A stretch of DNA of 64,000 bases from Tellurirhabdus rosea (GTDB lineage Bacteria > Bacteroidota > Bacteroidia > Cytophagales > Spirosomataceae): assembly GCF_026278345.1 (NCBI RefSeq), contig NZ_CP111085.1, positions 3,551,501 to 3,615,500 of the forward strand, given 5' to 3'. Every line of letters starts with the position of its first letter. Position 1 is the first letter of the stretch. This document shows, piece by piece, positions 14,228 through 21,786 of this stretch. Both the position numbers and the translations under genes were made by a program. Under the pieces are notes generated by a model. It searched no databases. It was given only the letters and a program-made list of their open reading frames with translations, and was not told where the DNA came from.

Positions 14228-16465
14228 ATGAACCGTTGGTCTACAACTCTTATCCTGCTGATTATCAGTATTTACGCTAAAGCCCAGTCCGTGAGTGGCC
14301 GGGTCGAGGAAGCCGGAACCAGCGCGCCGCTGGCGGGCGTGAGCATCCGGCTGCTGCCGGGCTCGCTGGGGACCGTCACGGACGAAAATGGCCGCTACCG
14401 CCTGAACGCCCGCCCGGGATCGTACCGCTTGCTCGTCAGTGCGCTTGGCTACCGGACGAGGGAATCCCGGATCGACATCCGTGCCGGGGAGACGCTGGAC
14501 GTTCGGCTGGAACCCACGGCCATCACCCTCAACCAGCATACCGTCGTGACCACCACCCGCACCGAAACTGGCGAGTTTGCGCGCCCCGAGGTGACGTCCG
14601 TGCTCACGGCGACCGAACTGCGCCGCCGCGCCCCGCGGACGGTGCCGGAAGCGCTTTTCGGCCTTCCCGGTGTCTGGCTCCAGAAGACCAACCACGGCGG
14701 TGGCTCCCCGTTCGTGCGCGGCCTGACCGGCCAGCAGACGCTGCTGCTCGTGGACGGCATCCGGCTCAACAACGCCACGTTCCGCTCCGGACCCAACCAG
14801 TACCTGAACACCATCGACCCGCAGAGCGTCGAGCGCATCGAAGTCGTGCGAAGCTCCGGCTCGGTCGGTTACGGCAGCGATGCCATCGGCGGCGTGGTGA
14901 ACGTGCTCACCCGGACCCCGCAGTTTTCGGAAAAGAAAGGCTTCACCGGGCGGGCCTTCGGCAAAGTGGCCTCGGCGGGCATGGAATACAGCAGCCGGGC
15001 CGAAGCCGGTTATCAATCAGCCACGCTGGCCGTGACGGGCGGACTGGCCTACCGGAAGTTCGGCGATCTGCTGGCCGGGCGGGGGCTGGGCTTCGAACGG
15101 CCCACGGGGTACACCCAGCTTTCGGGCGACATCAAGGCGCGGGCGCGGCTCGGCAGTCGTTACGTCGCTACGGCAGCGTATCAGGACCTGGAGCAGGACA
15201 GGGTGCCGGTTTTCCACAAAGTGCAGCTCGAAAATTTTCAATACAACCAGTTCGATCCGCAGCGGCGGCAACTGGCCTACGCCCGACTCGAAGGCTTTTA
15301 CGGGTCGCCCTGGCTCGAATCGGTGCAGGTGACGGCCTCGTGGCAGCGGCAAATCGAAGGACGCCAGAGCCGGAAAAACGGCACGCCGACCGAAGTGCAG
15401 GAGCGCGACCAGACCGCCACCAGCGGACTGACGCTCCTGGCCCGTTCGCAGCCGGCAACTTTCTGGCAGATTCAGACAGGCGTGGAGCTGTACGCCGACC
15501 GCGTCAGCAGCGTCCGGCGGGATGTCAATGTGCAGACCGGGGCGGGCGTAGACAAGCGGGGCCTGTATCCGGACGGCGCGACCATGAACAGCCTGGCCGC
15601 CTTCCAACTGCATACGCTGACGTTTCAGAAACTGACACTGACGGCGGGCGGGCGTTACAATGCCTACGAAATCACCATTCCGGAGAAAACGCTGGGCGAG
15701 GCGACCGTGCGGCCTTCGGCGCTGGTGGGCAACGCGGGCGTTTCGTACGCGGTGATTCCGGCGGTGCGGCTGGTGGCGTCGGTGCAGTCGGCCTTCCGGG
15801 CTCCAAACGTGGATGATATGGGAACGCTGGGCATCGTGGATTTCCGGTACGAAGTGCCCAACAACAGCCTGAAACCCGAGCGGTCGCTCAACAAGGAAGC
15901 CGGGGTTAAAATCCGGACCAATCGCTTCTCGGCCGCGGTCTTAGGCTACCACAATGCGCTGACCAACTTCATCAGCCGCGTTCGGGCGGGGCGAGATTCC
16001 ATTCAGGGCTATCCCGTTTATCTGAAGCATAACAGCTCGGAGGCGTTTATCCGGGGGCTGGAAACGGATGTGGAATGGGAGGCGGGCCGCAACTGGCTGG
16101 TGTACGGCAATCTGAACTATACCTACGGCCAGAACGTGACGGCGGCCGAGCCGTTTCGCCGCATTCCGCCCCTGAACGGGCGGGCGGGCGTAACTTACCA
16201 GAAAAGCGCCTACTGGCTGCGGGCCGAAACGCTGCTGGCCGCCAAACAGGACCGTCTGGCAAAAGGAGACAAGGACGATAACCGCATTCCGAAAGGCGGC
16301 ACGCCCGGCTGGCAGATCGTCAATCTGAGCGGCGGCTACCGCTGGCGTTCACTGACGGTCAGCGCCGAACTGCACAACCTGACCAACGAAGCCTACCGGA
16401 CACACGGCTCCGGCGTAGACGGCGTCGGACGCAGCGCCTGGATAGCGGTCGAAATAGGGTTGTAA
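14228..16465 (+). CDS. TonB-dependent outer-membrane receptor with N-terminal carboxypeptidase-regulatory-like domain
   Basis: The 745-residue protein has a signal peptide (cleavage after residue ~20, AKA/QS). A carboxypeptidase-regulatory-like beta-sandwich (VSGRVEEAGTSAPLAGVS, residues 22-105) follows, then a plug domain with SPFVRGLTGQQTLLLVDGIR and VERIEVVRSSGSVGYGSDAI, and a 22-strand-type barrel ending in WIAVEIGL. The plug's SPFVRGL and LNNATFRSGPNQYLNTID segments resemble haem/haemoglobin receptors, but no substrate evidence exists nearby. It imports a ligand across the outer membrane using TonB energy. Followed by hairpin D. Confidence 0.92.
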   Translation: MNRWSTTLILLIISIYAKAQSVSGRVEEAGTSAPLAGVSIRLLPGSLGTVTDENGRYRLNARPGSYRLLVSALGYRTRESRIDIRAGETLDVRLEPTAITLNQHTVVTTTRTETGEFARPEVTSVLTATELRRRAPRTVPEALFGLPGVWLQKTNHGGGSPFVRGLTGQQTLLLVDGIRLNNATFRSGPNQYLNTIDPQSVERIEVVRSSGSVGYGSDAIGGVVNVLTRTPQFSEKKGFTGRAFGKVASAGMEYSSRAEAGYQSATLAVTGGLAYRKFGDLLAGRGLGFERPTGYTQLSGDIKARARLGSRYVATAAYQDLEQDRVPVFHKVQLENFQYNQFDPQRRQLAYARLEGFYGSPWLESVQVTASWQRQIEGRQSRKNGTPTEVQERDQTATSGLTLLARSQPATFWQIQTGVELYADRVSSVRRDVNVQTGAGVDKRGLYPDGATMNSLAAFQLHTLTFQKLTLTAGGRYNAYEITIPEKTLGEATVRPSALVGNAGVSYAVIPAVRLVASVQSAFRAPNVDDMGTLGIVDFRYEVPNNSLKPERSLNKEAGVKIRTNRFSAAVLGYHNALTNFISRVRAGRDSIQGYPVYLKHNSSEAFIRGLETDVEWEAGRNWLVYGNLNYTYGQNVTAAEPFRRIPPLNGRAGVTYQKSAYWLRAETLLAAKQDRLAKGDKDDNRIPKGGTPGWQIVNLSGGYRWRSLTVSAELHNLTNEAYRTHGSGVDGVGRSAWIAVEIGL

Positions 16466-16528
16466 AAAAAGTCGTAAGTCATTAAGTCGTCCGCATAGGG
16501 CTTTTTGACTTACGACTTACGACTTTTT
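16466..16528. terminator. Hairpin between convergent TonB-receptor and pyk genes (hairpin family member D)
   Basis: The arms AAAAAGTCGTAAGTC (16466-16480) and GACTTACGACTTTTT (16514-16528) are perfect 15-nt complements. Extra partial copies of the GTCGTAAGTC unit lie inside. T tracts are present on both strands, so it can terminate in both directions. It starts directly after the receptor stop codon and ends 7 nt before that of pyk. Confidence 0.85.
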
Positions 16529-16535
16529 CCCCGCC

Positions 16536-17975
16536 TTATTCTACTACCGACAAGCGCACCGTGTTTGTCTTGCGGTGCTTCGACATCGGCATGCTGAGGA
16601 CGTTGACATAGATATCGCCCGAATCCAGGACGCCCTGCGCTTTCAGCCGGTCGCGGATTTCGTGGACGGTCTCATCGACGCTGTTGTTCTCGTCGGGAAT
16701 GTAGGGCAGAACGTAAACGCCCCAGTACAGACCCAGCGTGTTCATCAGGCGGCGGTTGGTCGTGCAGACGTACAGGGCCGCTTTCGGGCGGTGGTGCGAG
16801 AGGCGAACGGCCGTGTAGCCCGAAGTCGTGATGCCGATGATGGCTTCGGCCTTCGTATCGCGGGCGAGGCGGCAGGCGCTCATCACCACGTTGTCGTTCA
16901 GGACGTTTTCGCCCGGATTCTCGTTGACGTATGCGTGGTAGCGGTAGTAAATCGAGTTCGACAGTTCTTCCACTTTCTGAATCGTCCGGCTCATGTTCTC
17001 CACGGCCAGTACGGGGTATTTCCCGGAAGCCGTTTCGGCCGAAAGCATCACGGCATCGGCACCGTCGAGGACCGAATTGGCGATGTCGTTGACTTCGGCG
17101 CGGGTCGGGCGGGCAGCGTCGATCATGCTTTCCAGCATCTGCGTGGCGACGATGACGGGCTTGGACGCCTTATTGGACTTCTCAACCAGCATTTTCTGAA
17201 TCATCGGCACGTCCTCGGCGGGCAGTTCCACCCCGAGGTCACCGCGGGCGACCATGATGCCGTCCGTGGCGGCGATGATTTCGTCAATATTGTCGATGGC
17301 TTCCGGCTTTTCAATCTTGGCGACCACGAGGGTCTCCTTGCCTTTGGACCGGATGTAATCCTTTACTTCCAGAATTTCGGCCGCCTGGCGCACAAACGAA
17401 AGGGCAATCCACTCGACATCGTTTTCCAGACCAAATTCCAGATCGGCGAAGTCTTTTTCGGTCACCGACGGAATCGACACTTTCGTATTCGGCAGGTTTA
17501 CGCCTTTTTTGGACTTGAGCGGACCCCCGTACACCACTTCCGTGACGACGTCGGTGCCTTCAACACCCACCACTTTCACTTCCAGCTTCCCGTCATCCAG
17601 CAGAATCCGTTCGCCGGCGCGTACATCGCGGTACATGCCCTTGTAGGGCGTACTCACGCGTTCGGCCGTTCCGATGACTTCTTCGTTGGTGAAAACCAGT
17701 TTGTTGCCCGGCAGCAGCATCACGCCCTCATCCTTCTCTACCTTGCCAATCCGGATCTTCGGACCCTGCAAATCCTGCAAAATGCAGAGATTCAGGCCGT
17801 ATTCTTCGTTCAGTTCACGAATGCGCTGAATGCGGACGAGGTGTTCGGCGTGGTCGCCGTGGGAGAAATTAAGCCGGAAGACGTTGACACCGGCCCGGGC
17901 CAGCGCTAACAGTTGTTCTTTACTTTCGGACGCCGGACCGACCGTCGCAACAATCTTAGTTCTTTTAAATGACAT
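16536..17975 (-). CDS. pyk: Pyruvate kinase
   Basis: The 479-residue protein begins RTKIVATVGPAS and VFRLNFSHGDH. The catalytic signature around the active-site Lys is VVAKIEKPEAIDNIDEI and IMVARGDLGVELP, and the C-terminal allosteric domain ends TNTVRLSVVE. It transfers phosphate from phosphoenolpyruvate to ADP, the last step of glycolysis. A TAATTTTG box at 18014-18021 is a likely promoter element about 40 nt upstream of the start. Confidence 0.97.
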   Translation of the reverse strand: MSFKRTKIVATVGPASESKEQLLALARAGVNVFRLNFSHGDHAEHLVRIQRIRELNEEYGLNLCILQDLQGPKIRIGKVEKDEGVMLLPGNKLVFTNEEVIGTAERVSTPYKGMYRDVRAGERILLDDGKLEVKVVGVEGTDVVTEVVYGGPLKSKKGVNLPNTKVSIPSVTEKDFADLEFGLENDVEWIALSFVRQAAEILEVKDYIRSKGKETLVVAKIEKPEAIDNIDEIIAATDGIMVARGDLGVELPAEDVPMIQKMLVEKSNKASKPVIVATQMLESMIDAARPTRAEVNDIANSVLDGADAVMLSAETASGKYPVLAVENMSRTIQKVEELSNSIYYRYHAYVNENPGENVLNDNVVMSACRLARDTKAEAIIGITTSGYTAVRLSHHRPKAALYVCTTNRRLMNTLGLYWGVYVLPYIPDENNSVDETVHEIRDRLKAQGVLDSGDIYVNVLSMPMSKHRKTNTVRLSVVE

Positions 17976-18013
17976 AGGACTTATGACAGTCTTTGCACGA
18001 TGCTAAACGGGTG

Positions 18014-18021
18014 CAAAATTA
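18014..18021 (-). promoter_or_regulatory. Bacteroidota -7 box (TAATTTTG) upstream of pyk
   Basis: An exact TAnnTTTG match on the minus strand, 38 nt before the pyk start codon. No clear TTG occurs at the -33 spacing. The remainder of the divergent intergenic region 17976-18248 shows no other feature I can support. Confidence 0.4.
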
Positions 18022-18248
18022 ACCGGCTTATCCGGAATTGCATCGAATCGCAATTTTTTAACGGTAAAATTTTGCCCCAATAGCGGAAATCAGAAGAATT
18101 GAGCAGGAATCTCCCTTCGAACTGCACATAAATTTGACACTCACTTCAAATGATAGAAAGAAGATAGGATGAATTTACGGTCCGACCCGCCAATTGAGGT
18201 ATAATTATTGCTCGAATCAGTAACATAATCAAAGGCAAATACCCCACT

Positions 18249-18731
18249 GTGAAAAAACTTGTACTGGCTGCAACTCTCGGGTTGCTCATGGGCGGCTGCG
18301 CCGTGCAACGCCACGCTTATACGACGGCCAGCCCGGCCCGTATTTATGAAGAAGATTACATGACGAGCCGCCGGCTACCGGACATTCCGGTCGGCGACAC
18401 GGTTTTTGTGGCTACCCAGGACCAGGTCGGGTCGCTGTACCTGATTCCGGTTACTTACAAAGGCTACCGGGTGTATGCCTACGCCCCGGAACTGCTGTAC
18501 CTCGGTCAGCAGGCCGCCCCGAAGCAGAAAGGCCGTACCCGCACGCTGCCGGACTACCAGACGCCCCAGGCAAACGCCCAGGACCTCAAACGGGAATACC
18601 GGAGCTACCCGGGCGGGATGGTCTTTATCAGCGTCAAAGATTCCGTCAGCAGCCAGGGCATGAGCGAGAAAGTTCTGACCGGCAAGGCTCCCAAATCGAC
18701 CGGGCGCCACGCCACGGCCGCCAAGGAATAA
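18249..18731 (+). CDS. Putative lipoprotein of unknown function
   Basis: The 160-residue protein has a lipoprotein signal (MKKLVLAATLGLLMGGCAVQ, lipobox LMGGC, Cys17). The mature part contains DTVFVATQDQVGSLYLIPVTYKG-like beta segments and a basic, low-complexity tail ending TGRHATAAKE. I recognise no family. It is divergent from pyk and probably lies in the envelope. A terminator-like hairpin at 18854-18898 follows 120 nt later and may end this transcript. Confidence 0.75.
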   Translation: MKKLVLAATLGLLMGGCAVQRHAYTTASPARIYEEDYMTSRRLPDIPVGDTVFVATQDQVGSLYLIPVTYKGYRVYAYAPELLYLGQQAAPKQKGRTRTLPDYQTPQANAQDLKREYRSYPGGMVFISVKDSVSSQGMSEKVLTGKAPKSTGRHATAAKE

Positions 18732-18844
18732 ACCGCCAGACGAGCCGAAATTCATTTCGCCGCCCCGGGCACGAAAGGCCCGAAAACGAAACAAACTTCG
18801 GAATGTTCTGAGATAAGTCATTGATATTCAGAGGTGTTAAATTC

Positions 18845-18860
18845 TGGCATACAGGTTGGA
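18845..18860 (+). promoter_or_regulatory. Candidate sigma-54 (-24/-12) promoter upstream of the six-gene cluster
   Basis: The sequence TGGCATACAGGTTGGA matches the TGGCA-N6-TTGC(A) layout with correct spacing (GG at 18846-18847), but the critical -12 GC is GG. It lies 44 nt before the first cluster gene. A sigma-54 activator gene lies at the other end of the cluster. The TTGG overlaps the left arm of the terminator hairpin 18854-18898, so the match may be incidental. Confidence 0.35.
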
Positions 18861-18898
18861 TTATCTACGTCGAACGTTTGATAACCCAACCTTTTTTT
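18854..18898 (+). terminator. Strong terminator-like hairpin 5 nt before the first cluster start codon
   Basis: The arms GGTTGG-A-TTATC (18854-18865) and GATAA-C-CCAACC (18880-18891) pair over 11 bp with one mismatch. The inner ACGT/ACGT segments (18867-18870, 18874-18877) pair further, and seven T residues follow at 18892-18898. It either terminates the lipoprotein transcript or acts as an attenuator for the cluster. Confidence 0.75.
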
Positions 18899-18903
18899 AT
18901 GCC

Positions 18904-19737
18904 ATGCACAACATAGATCGTACTTTACAGGAGTTTGGCACGGGCGGTCAGGAAATGGCCGCCGAGTACGCGCCCCAGCCCAACAACGAGGCCAGCTTTG
19001 AGCAGGAGTTTGGCTACGAAGCCGAAACCGACCCCGCCCAGCAGGAACTCGAAGCTGCCTACGAACTGCTGGAAATTGCTACCGAACAGGAGCTGAACCA
19101 GTTTCTGAGCGGCCTGCTCAGCTCGGTGGCGGGCGTGGCCCGCAACGCGGCTTCCTCCTTCGTGCAGTCGCCGACGGGACAGGCGCTGGGCCGTCATCTC
19201 ATGGATTTTGGCAAACAGACCCTGCCCAAACTCGCCAGCCAGTACGGCGGGCAGGCGCTGGGAGCCGTCGGCAACCGGGTCGGGCAGGCGGTGGGCGGCA
19301 AAATCGGCGGGGCAGCCGGGCAGGCCCTCGCCTCCGGTCTGCAACGCGGCGGAACCTGGCTGGGTCAGAAGGCGGGCGGCTACGTCGGGCAGAAAGCTGG
19401 TGATTTTGTCGCTGGTCAGGCCAAACGCATTTTCAACCTCGAACTCGAAGCCCTCAGCCCCGAAAATCAGGAGTTCGAAGTGGCCCGCGCGTACCTGCGC
19501 TACGCCAACGACCTGGCCCGCCGCACCTTCCGGACCTACCGCCGGTATCCCCGCTGGTCGCCCCGGCAGATCAGCCGCCGGGTGCTGCCCGCCACCGCCC
19601 GGCTCTATGCCCCCGGTCTTTTCTACCAACCCCAGCCCGTGGGCGGCTGGCACCCGGCCGACGACGAACCGGAGCCGACCGGACAGAGCGGCACCTGGCA
19701 GCGTCGCGGCGGAACCATCGTTCTTTTTGGCGTTTGA
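18904..19737 (+). CDS. Acidic/glycine-zipper protein, paralogue 1 of the cluster
   Basis: The protein has 277 residues from the ATG at 18904. Residues 1-60 are acidic and Gln-rich. The helix motif ELLEIATEQELNQFLSGLL (54-72) follows, then a Gly-rich small-residue region (about 115-172, repeated GQxxG/GGxxG). LELEALSPENQEFEVARAY (179-197) comes next, then a basic stretch, LYAPGL, and a C-terminal GTWQRRGGTIVLFGV. The order and several motifs recur in the next gene's product, so they are paralogues. There is no classical signal peptide. The Gly-zipper could insert in membranes or pack against partners; this is inference. No characterised family recognised. Confidence 0.8.
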   Translation: MHNIDRTLQEFGTGGQEMAAEYAPQPNNEASFEQEFGYEAETDPAQQELEAAYELLEIATEQELNQFLSGLLSSVAGVARNAASSFVQSPTGQALGRHLMDFGKQTLPKLASQYGGQALGAVGNRVGQAVGGKIGGAAGQALASGLQRGGTWLGQKAGGYVGQKAGDFVAGQAKRIFNLELEALSPENQEFEVARAYLRYANDLARRTFRTYRRYPRWSPRQISRRVLPATARLYAPGLFYQPQPVGGWHPADDEPEPTGQSGTWQRRGGTIVLFGV

Positions 19738-19772
19738 TCTTTCAATTACTCACTCTTTAATTCCACACAGCC

Positions 19773-20453
19773 ATGTACAACAATGAATTTGAATTCGGAA
19801 ACGAAATGGAGTTCGGCAACGAATACGGGCAGGAAACCGCCGCGTATGAGTTTTCCAACGAAGCCGAAATGAACCAGGAACTGCACGAAAGCCTGGAAAT
19901 GGAACTGGCGCACGAACTGCTGAACGTCAACAGCGAACAGGAAATGAATTACTTCCTGGGCAAGATGTTCAAATCCATCGGGCGGGGCGTGCGCAATTTT
20001 GCCAATTCCTCGGTCGGGAAGGCACTGGGTGGGGCGCTGAAGTCCGTCGCCAAAAAAGCCCTGCCGATTGCCGGTTCGGCGCTGGGCGGCATGCTCGGCG
20101 GCCCGGCCGGCGCCATGATCGGCGGAAAGCTGGCCGGGGCCGCTTCCAACCTGTTTGAACTCGAACTGGAAGGGCTCAGCCCCGAAGACCGCGAGTTTGA
20201 AGTGGCCCGCGCTTACGTCCGGTTCGCCAACGACGCCATTCAGAACGCCGCCCGGCTGACCCAGACCAACCCCGGAATCAATCCGCAGTCGGTCGCCAAC
20301 AAAGCCATCAACCAGGCCGCCGCCGAGTACGCTCCGGGCCTGCTCCGCCCCGGCCCTGCTGGCCAGAACGGCCGTCCGACGGGCAGCAACGGCGCCATCC
20401 CGACGCGCGGAAGCTGGATTCGCCGCGGCAACCGGATCACGCTGTACATCTAG
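19773..20453 (+). CDS. Acidic/glycine-zipper protein, paralogue 2 of the cluster
   Basis: The 226-residue protein has an N-terminus rich in Glu, Asn and Phe (FEFGNEMEFGNEYG). A helix with HELLNVNSEQEMNYFLGKMF (47-66), a basic amphipathic stretch and a glycine zipper (SALGGMLGGPAGAMIGGKLAG, about 102-122) follow. Then come ELEGLSPEDREFEVARAYVR (131-150), EYAPGL and the C-terminal GSWIRRGNRITLYI. The shared motifs show common ancestry with the preceding gene (35-bp gap). A 13-bp gap leads into the metallopeptidase-like gene. Its function is unknown; the zipper resembles membrane-active or assembly-forming proteins. Confidence 0.8.
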   Translation: MYNNEFEFGNEMEFGNEYGQETAAYEFSNEAEMNQELHESLEMELAHELLNVNSEQEMNYFLGKMFKSIGRGVRNFANSSVGKALGGALKSVAKKALPIAGSALGGMLGGPAGAMIGGKLAGAASNLFELELEGLSPEDREFEVARAYVRFANDAIQNAARLTQTNPGINPQSVANKAINQAAAEYAPGLLRPGPAGQNGRPTGSNGAIPTRGSWIRRGNRITLYI

Positions 20454-20466
20454 CGCACCGCCGGTC

Positions 20467-21786
20467 ATGATGTCTCCCCGCGATACGCAGTTTCTGGTCA
20501 ACGAGGCGCTGTCGCTGCTGAACCGGCTTGAAGGGGTGCAGCCGTTTGCCCTCAATACGCCGATGGTGCAGGCAGCGGGCATTTCGGCCGAAGCGATGGA
20601 TGCCATCAGTTCGCACCTGACCCGCATCCGGCAGCAGATCAGCGAACGCATCCGGACGTTCATCGAAAACCTGAAAGCCGGGGCTACCTCCGCCCGCACG
20701 TCCGCCGAAGCCCAGGCCGATTTTGTGCTGCTCAAACTGCGGTTCAACAACCTGCTCGACCAGCTCGACATTTTTGCCGATGTGTTGCTCCAGCGCGGTG
20801 AACACGGTACGGGCACCTGGGTTGCCGGGCTGGATGTGCTGGCGAGCGACACGCTGAACCTGCCGGGCAACTACTACAGCCCGCCGCCGCTGATCTGCTT
20901 CCTGCAGCGCGGCCACGGGGCGGCCATCCGGCGGGCGCGCACCCGGCTGCCGGGCGGCGACGAAAACCCCGTGGGCATCATTCAGGTGCCGCGGGAACGG
21001 ATGGTCGGCAGCGGCATTGCGTCGTCGCTCGTGCACGAGGTGGGCCACCAGGGCTCCGAACTGCTCGGACTGACGGCTTCCCTCAAGCTGGAGTTGCAGC
21101 AGCGCCTGCGGCAGGCCGACGACCCGCTGCCCTGGCAGTTGTTTGAACGCTGGCTGAACGAAATCCTGTCCGATTTCTGGGCGATGGCACACCTGGGCAT
21201 TACGGCCACCGTCGGCCTGATGAGCGTGGTGAGCCTGCCGAGCTATTTCGTTTTCCGGATTTCGAACGACGGCCCGCACCCGTTTCCGTGGATACGGGTC
21301 AAGACGAGCATCGCCTTTGGCCGGAAACTGTATCCGCACCCGCAATGGGACGCCCTCGAACGGCAGTGGGAGAATTTTTATCCCACCAGCGAACTCCCGC
21401 AGGACAAACAGCAACTCATTGCCCAGCTCGAAGCGGCGCTGCCCGAATTTGTGGAACGGGTGGTGTACCACGCGGTGCCCGCTTTACACGGCCGCCGGCT
21501 CATCGAACTCTTTCCGTACCAGCAGCGGCAGCCCGAACAGTTGCAGCAGCTGTTTGGGCAATGGCGGGCGAGTCGGGAGCGGATGAAGTCGGCCCCGCCT
21601 TCGCTGGCGTTTGCCGTCATCGGGCAGGCCAAAGCCGACGGGCAGCTCACGGCCCGCGACGAATCCCGCCTGCTGATGGACCTGCTGACGCACTGGGCGC
21701 TCGAACGCGCCAAGAACTATTGTGTGATTCCGAAAACGCTAGAACATCTGAAGCAAAATGGCTATCAACGAGTTACAGCTTCCTGA
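20467..21786 (+). CDS. Putative zinc metallopeptidase-like protein with HEVGH motif
   Basis: The 439-residue protein has the zinc motif HEVGH at residues 190-194 within a helix (ASSLVHEVGHQGSELLGL). About 38 residues later, NEILSDFWAM offers Glu232 and Asp236 as a gluzincin-type third ligand. The N-terminal 120 residues are helical, and there is no signal peptide. Catalysis is inferred from the motif. Known families are not clearly matched. It overlaps the next gene by 29 bp, indicating a tight operon. Substrates could be the two Gly-zipper neighbours, but this is speculation. Confidence 0.75.
   Translation: MMSPRDTQFLVNEALSLLNRLEGVQPFALNTPMVQAAGISAEAMDAISSHLTRIRQQISERIRTFIENLKAGATSARTSAEAQADFVLLKLRFNNLLDQLDIFADVLLQRGEHGTGTWVAGLDVLASDTLNLPGNYYSPPPLICFLQRGHGAAIRRARTRLPGGDENPVGIIQVPRERMVGSGIASSLVHEVGHQGSELLGLTASLKLELQQRLRQADDPLPWQLFERWLNEILSDFWAMAHLGITATVGLMSVVSLPSYFVFRISNDGPHPFPWIRVKTSIAFGRKLYPHPQWDALERQWENFYPTSELPQDKQQLIAQLEAALPEFVERVVYHAVPALHGRRLIELFPYQQRQPEQLQQLFGQWRASRERMKSAPPSLAFAVIGQAKADGQLTARDESRLLMDLLTHWALERAKNYCVIPKTLEHLKQNGYQRVTAS

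Noticed and set aside
21758-21786. Possible frameshift joining cluster genes 3 and 4 into one protein
   Set aside because: Both proteins have clean starts and stops, distinct composition and a 29-bp overlap typical of translational coupling.
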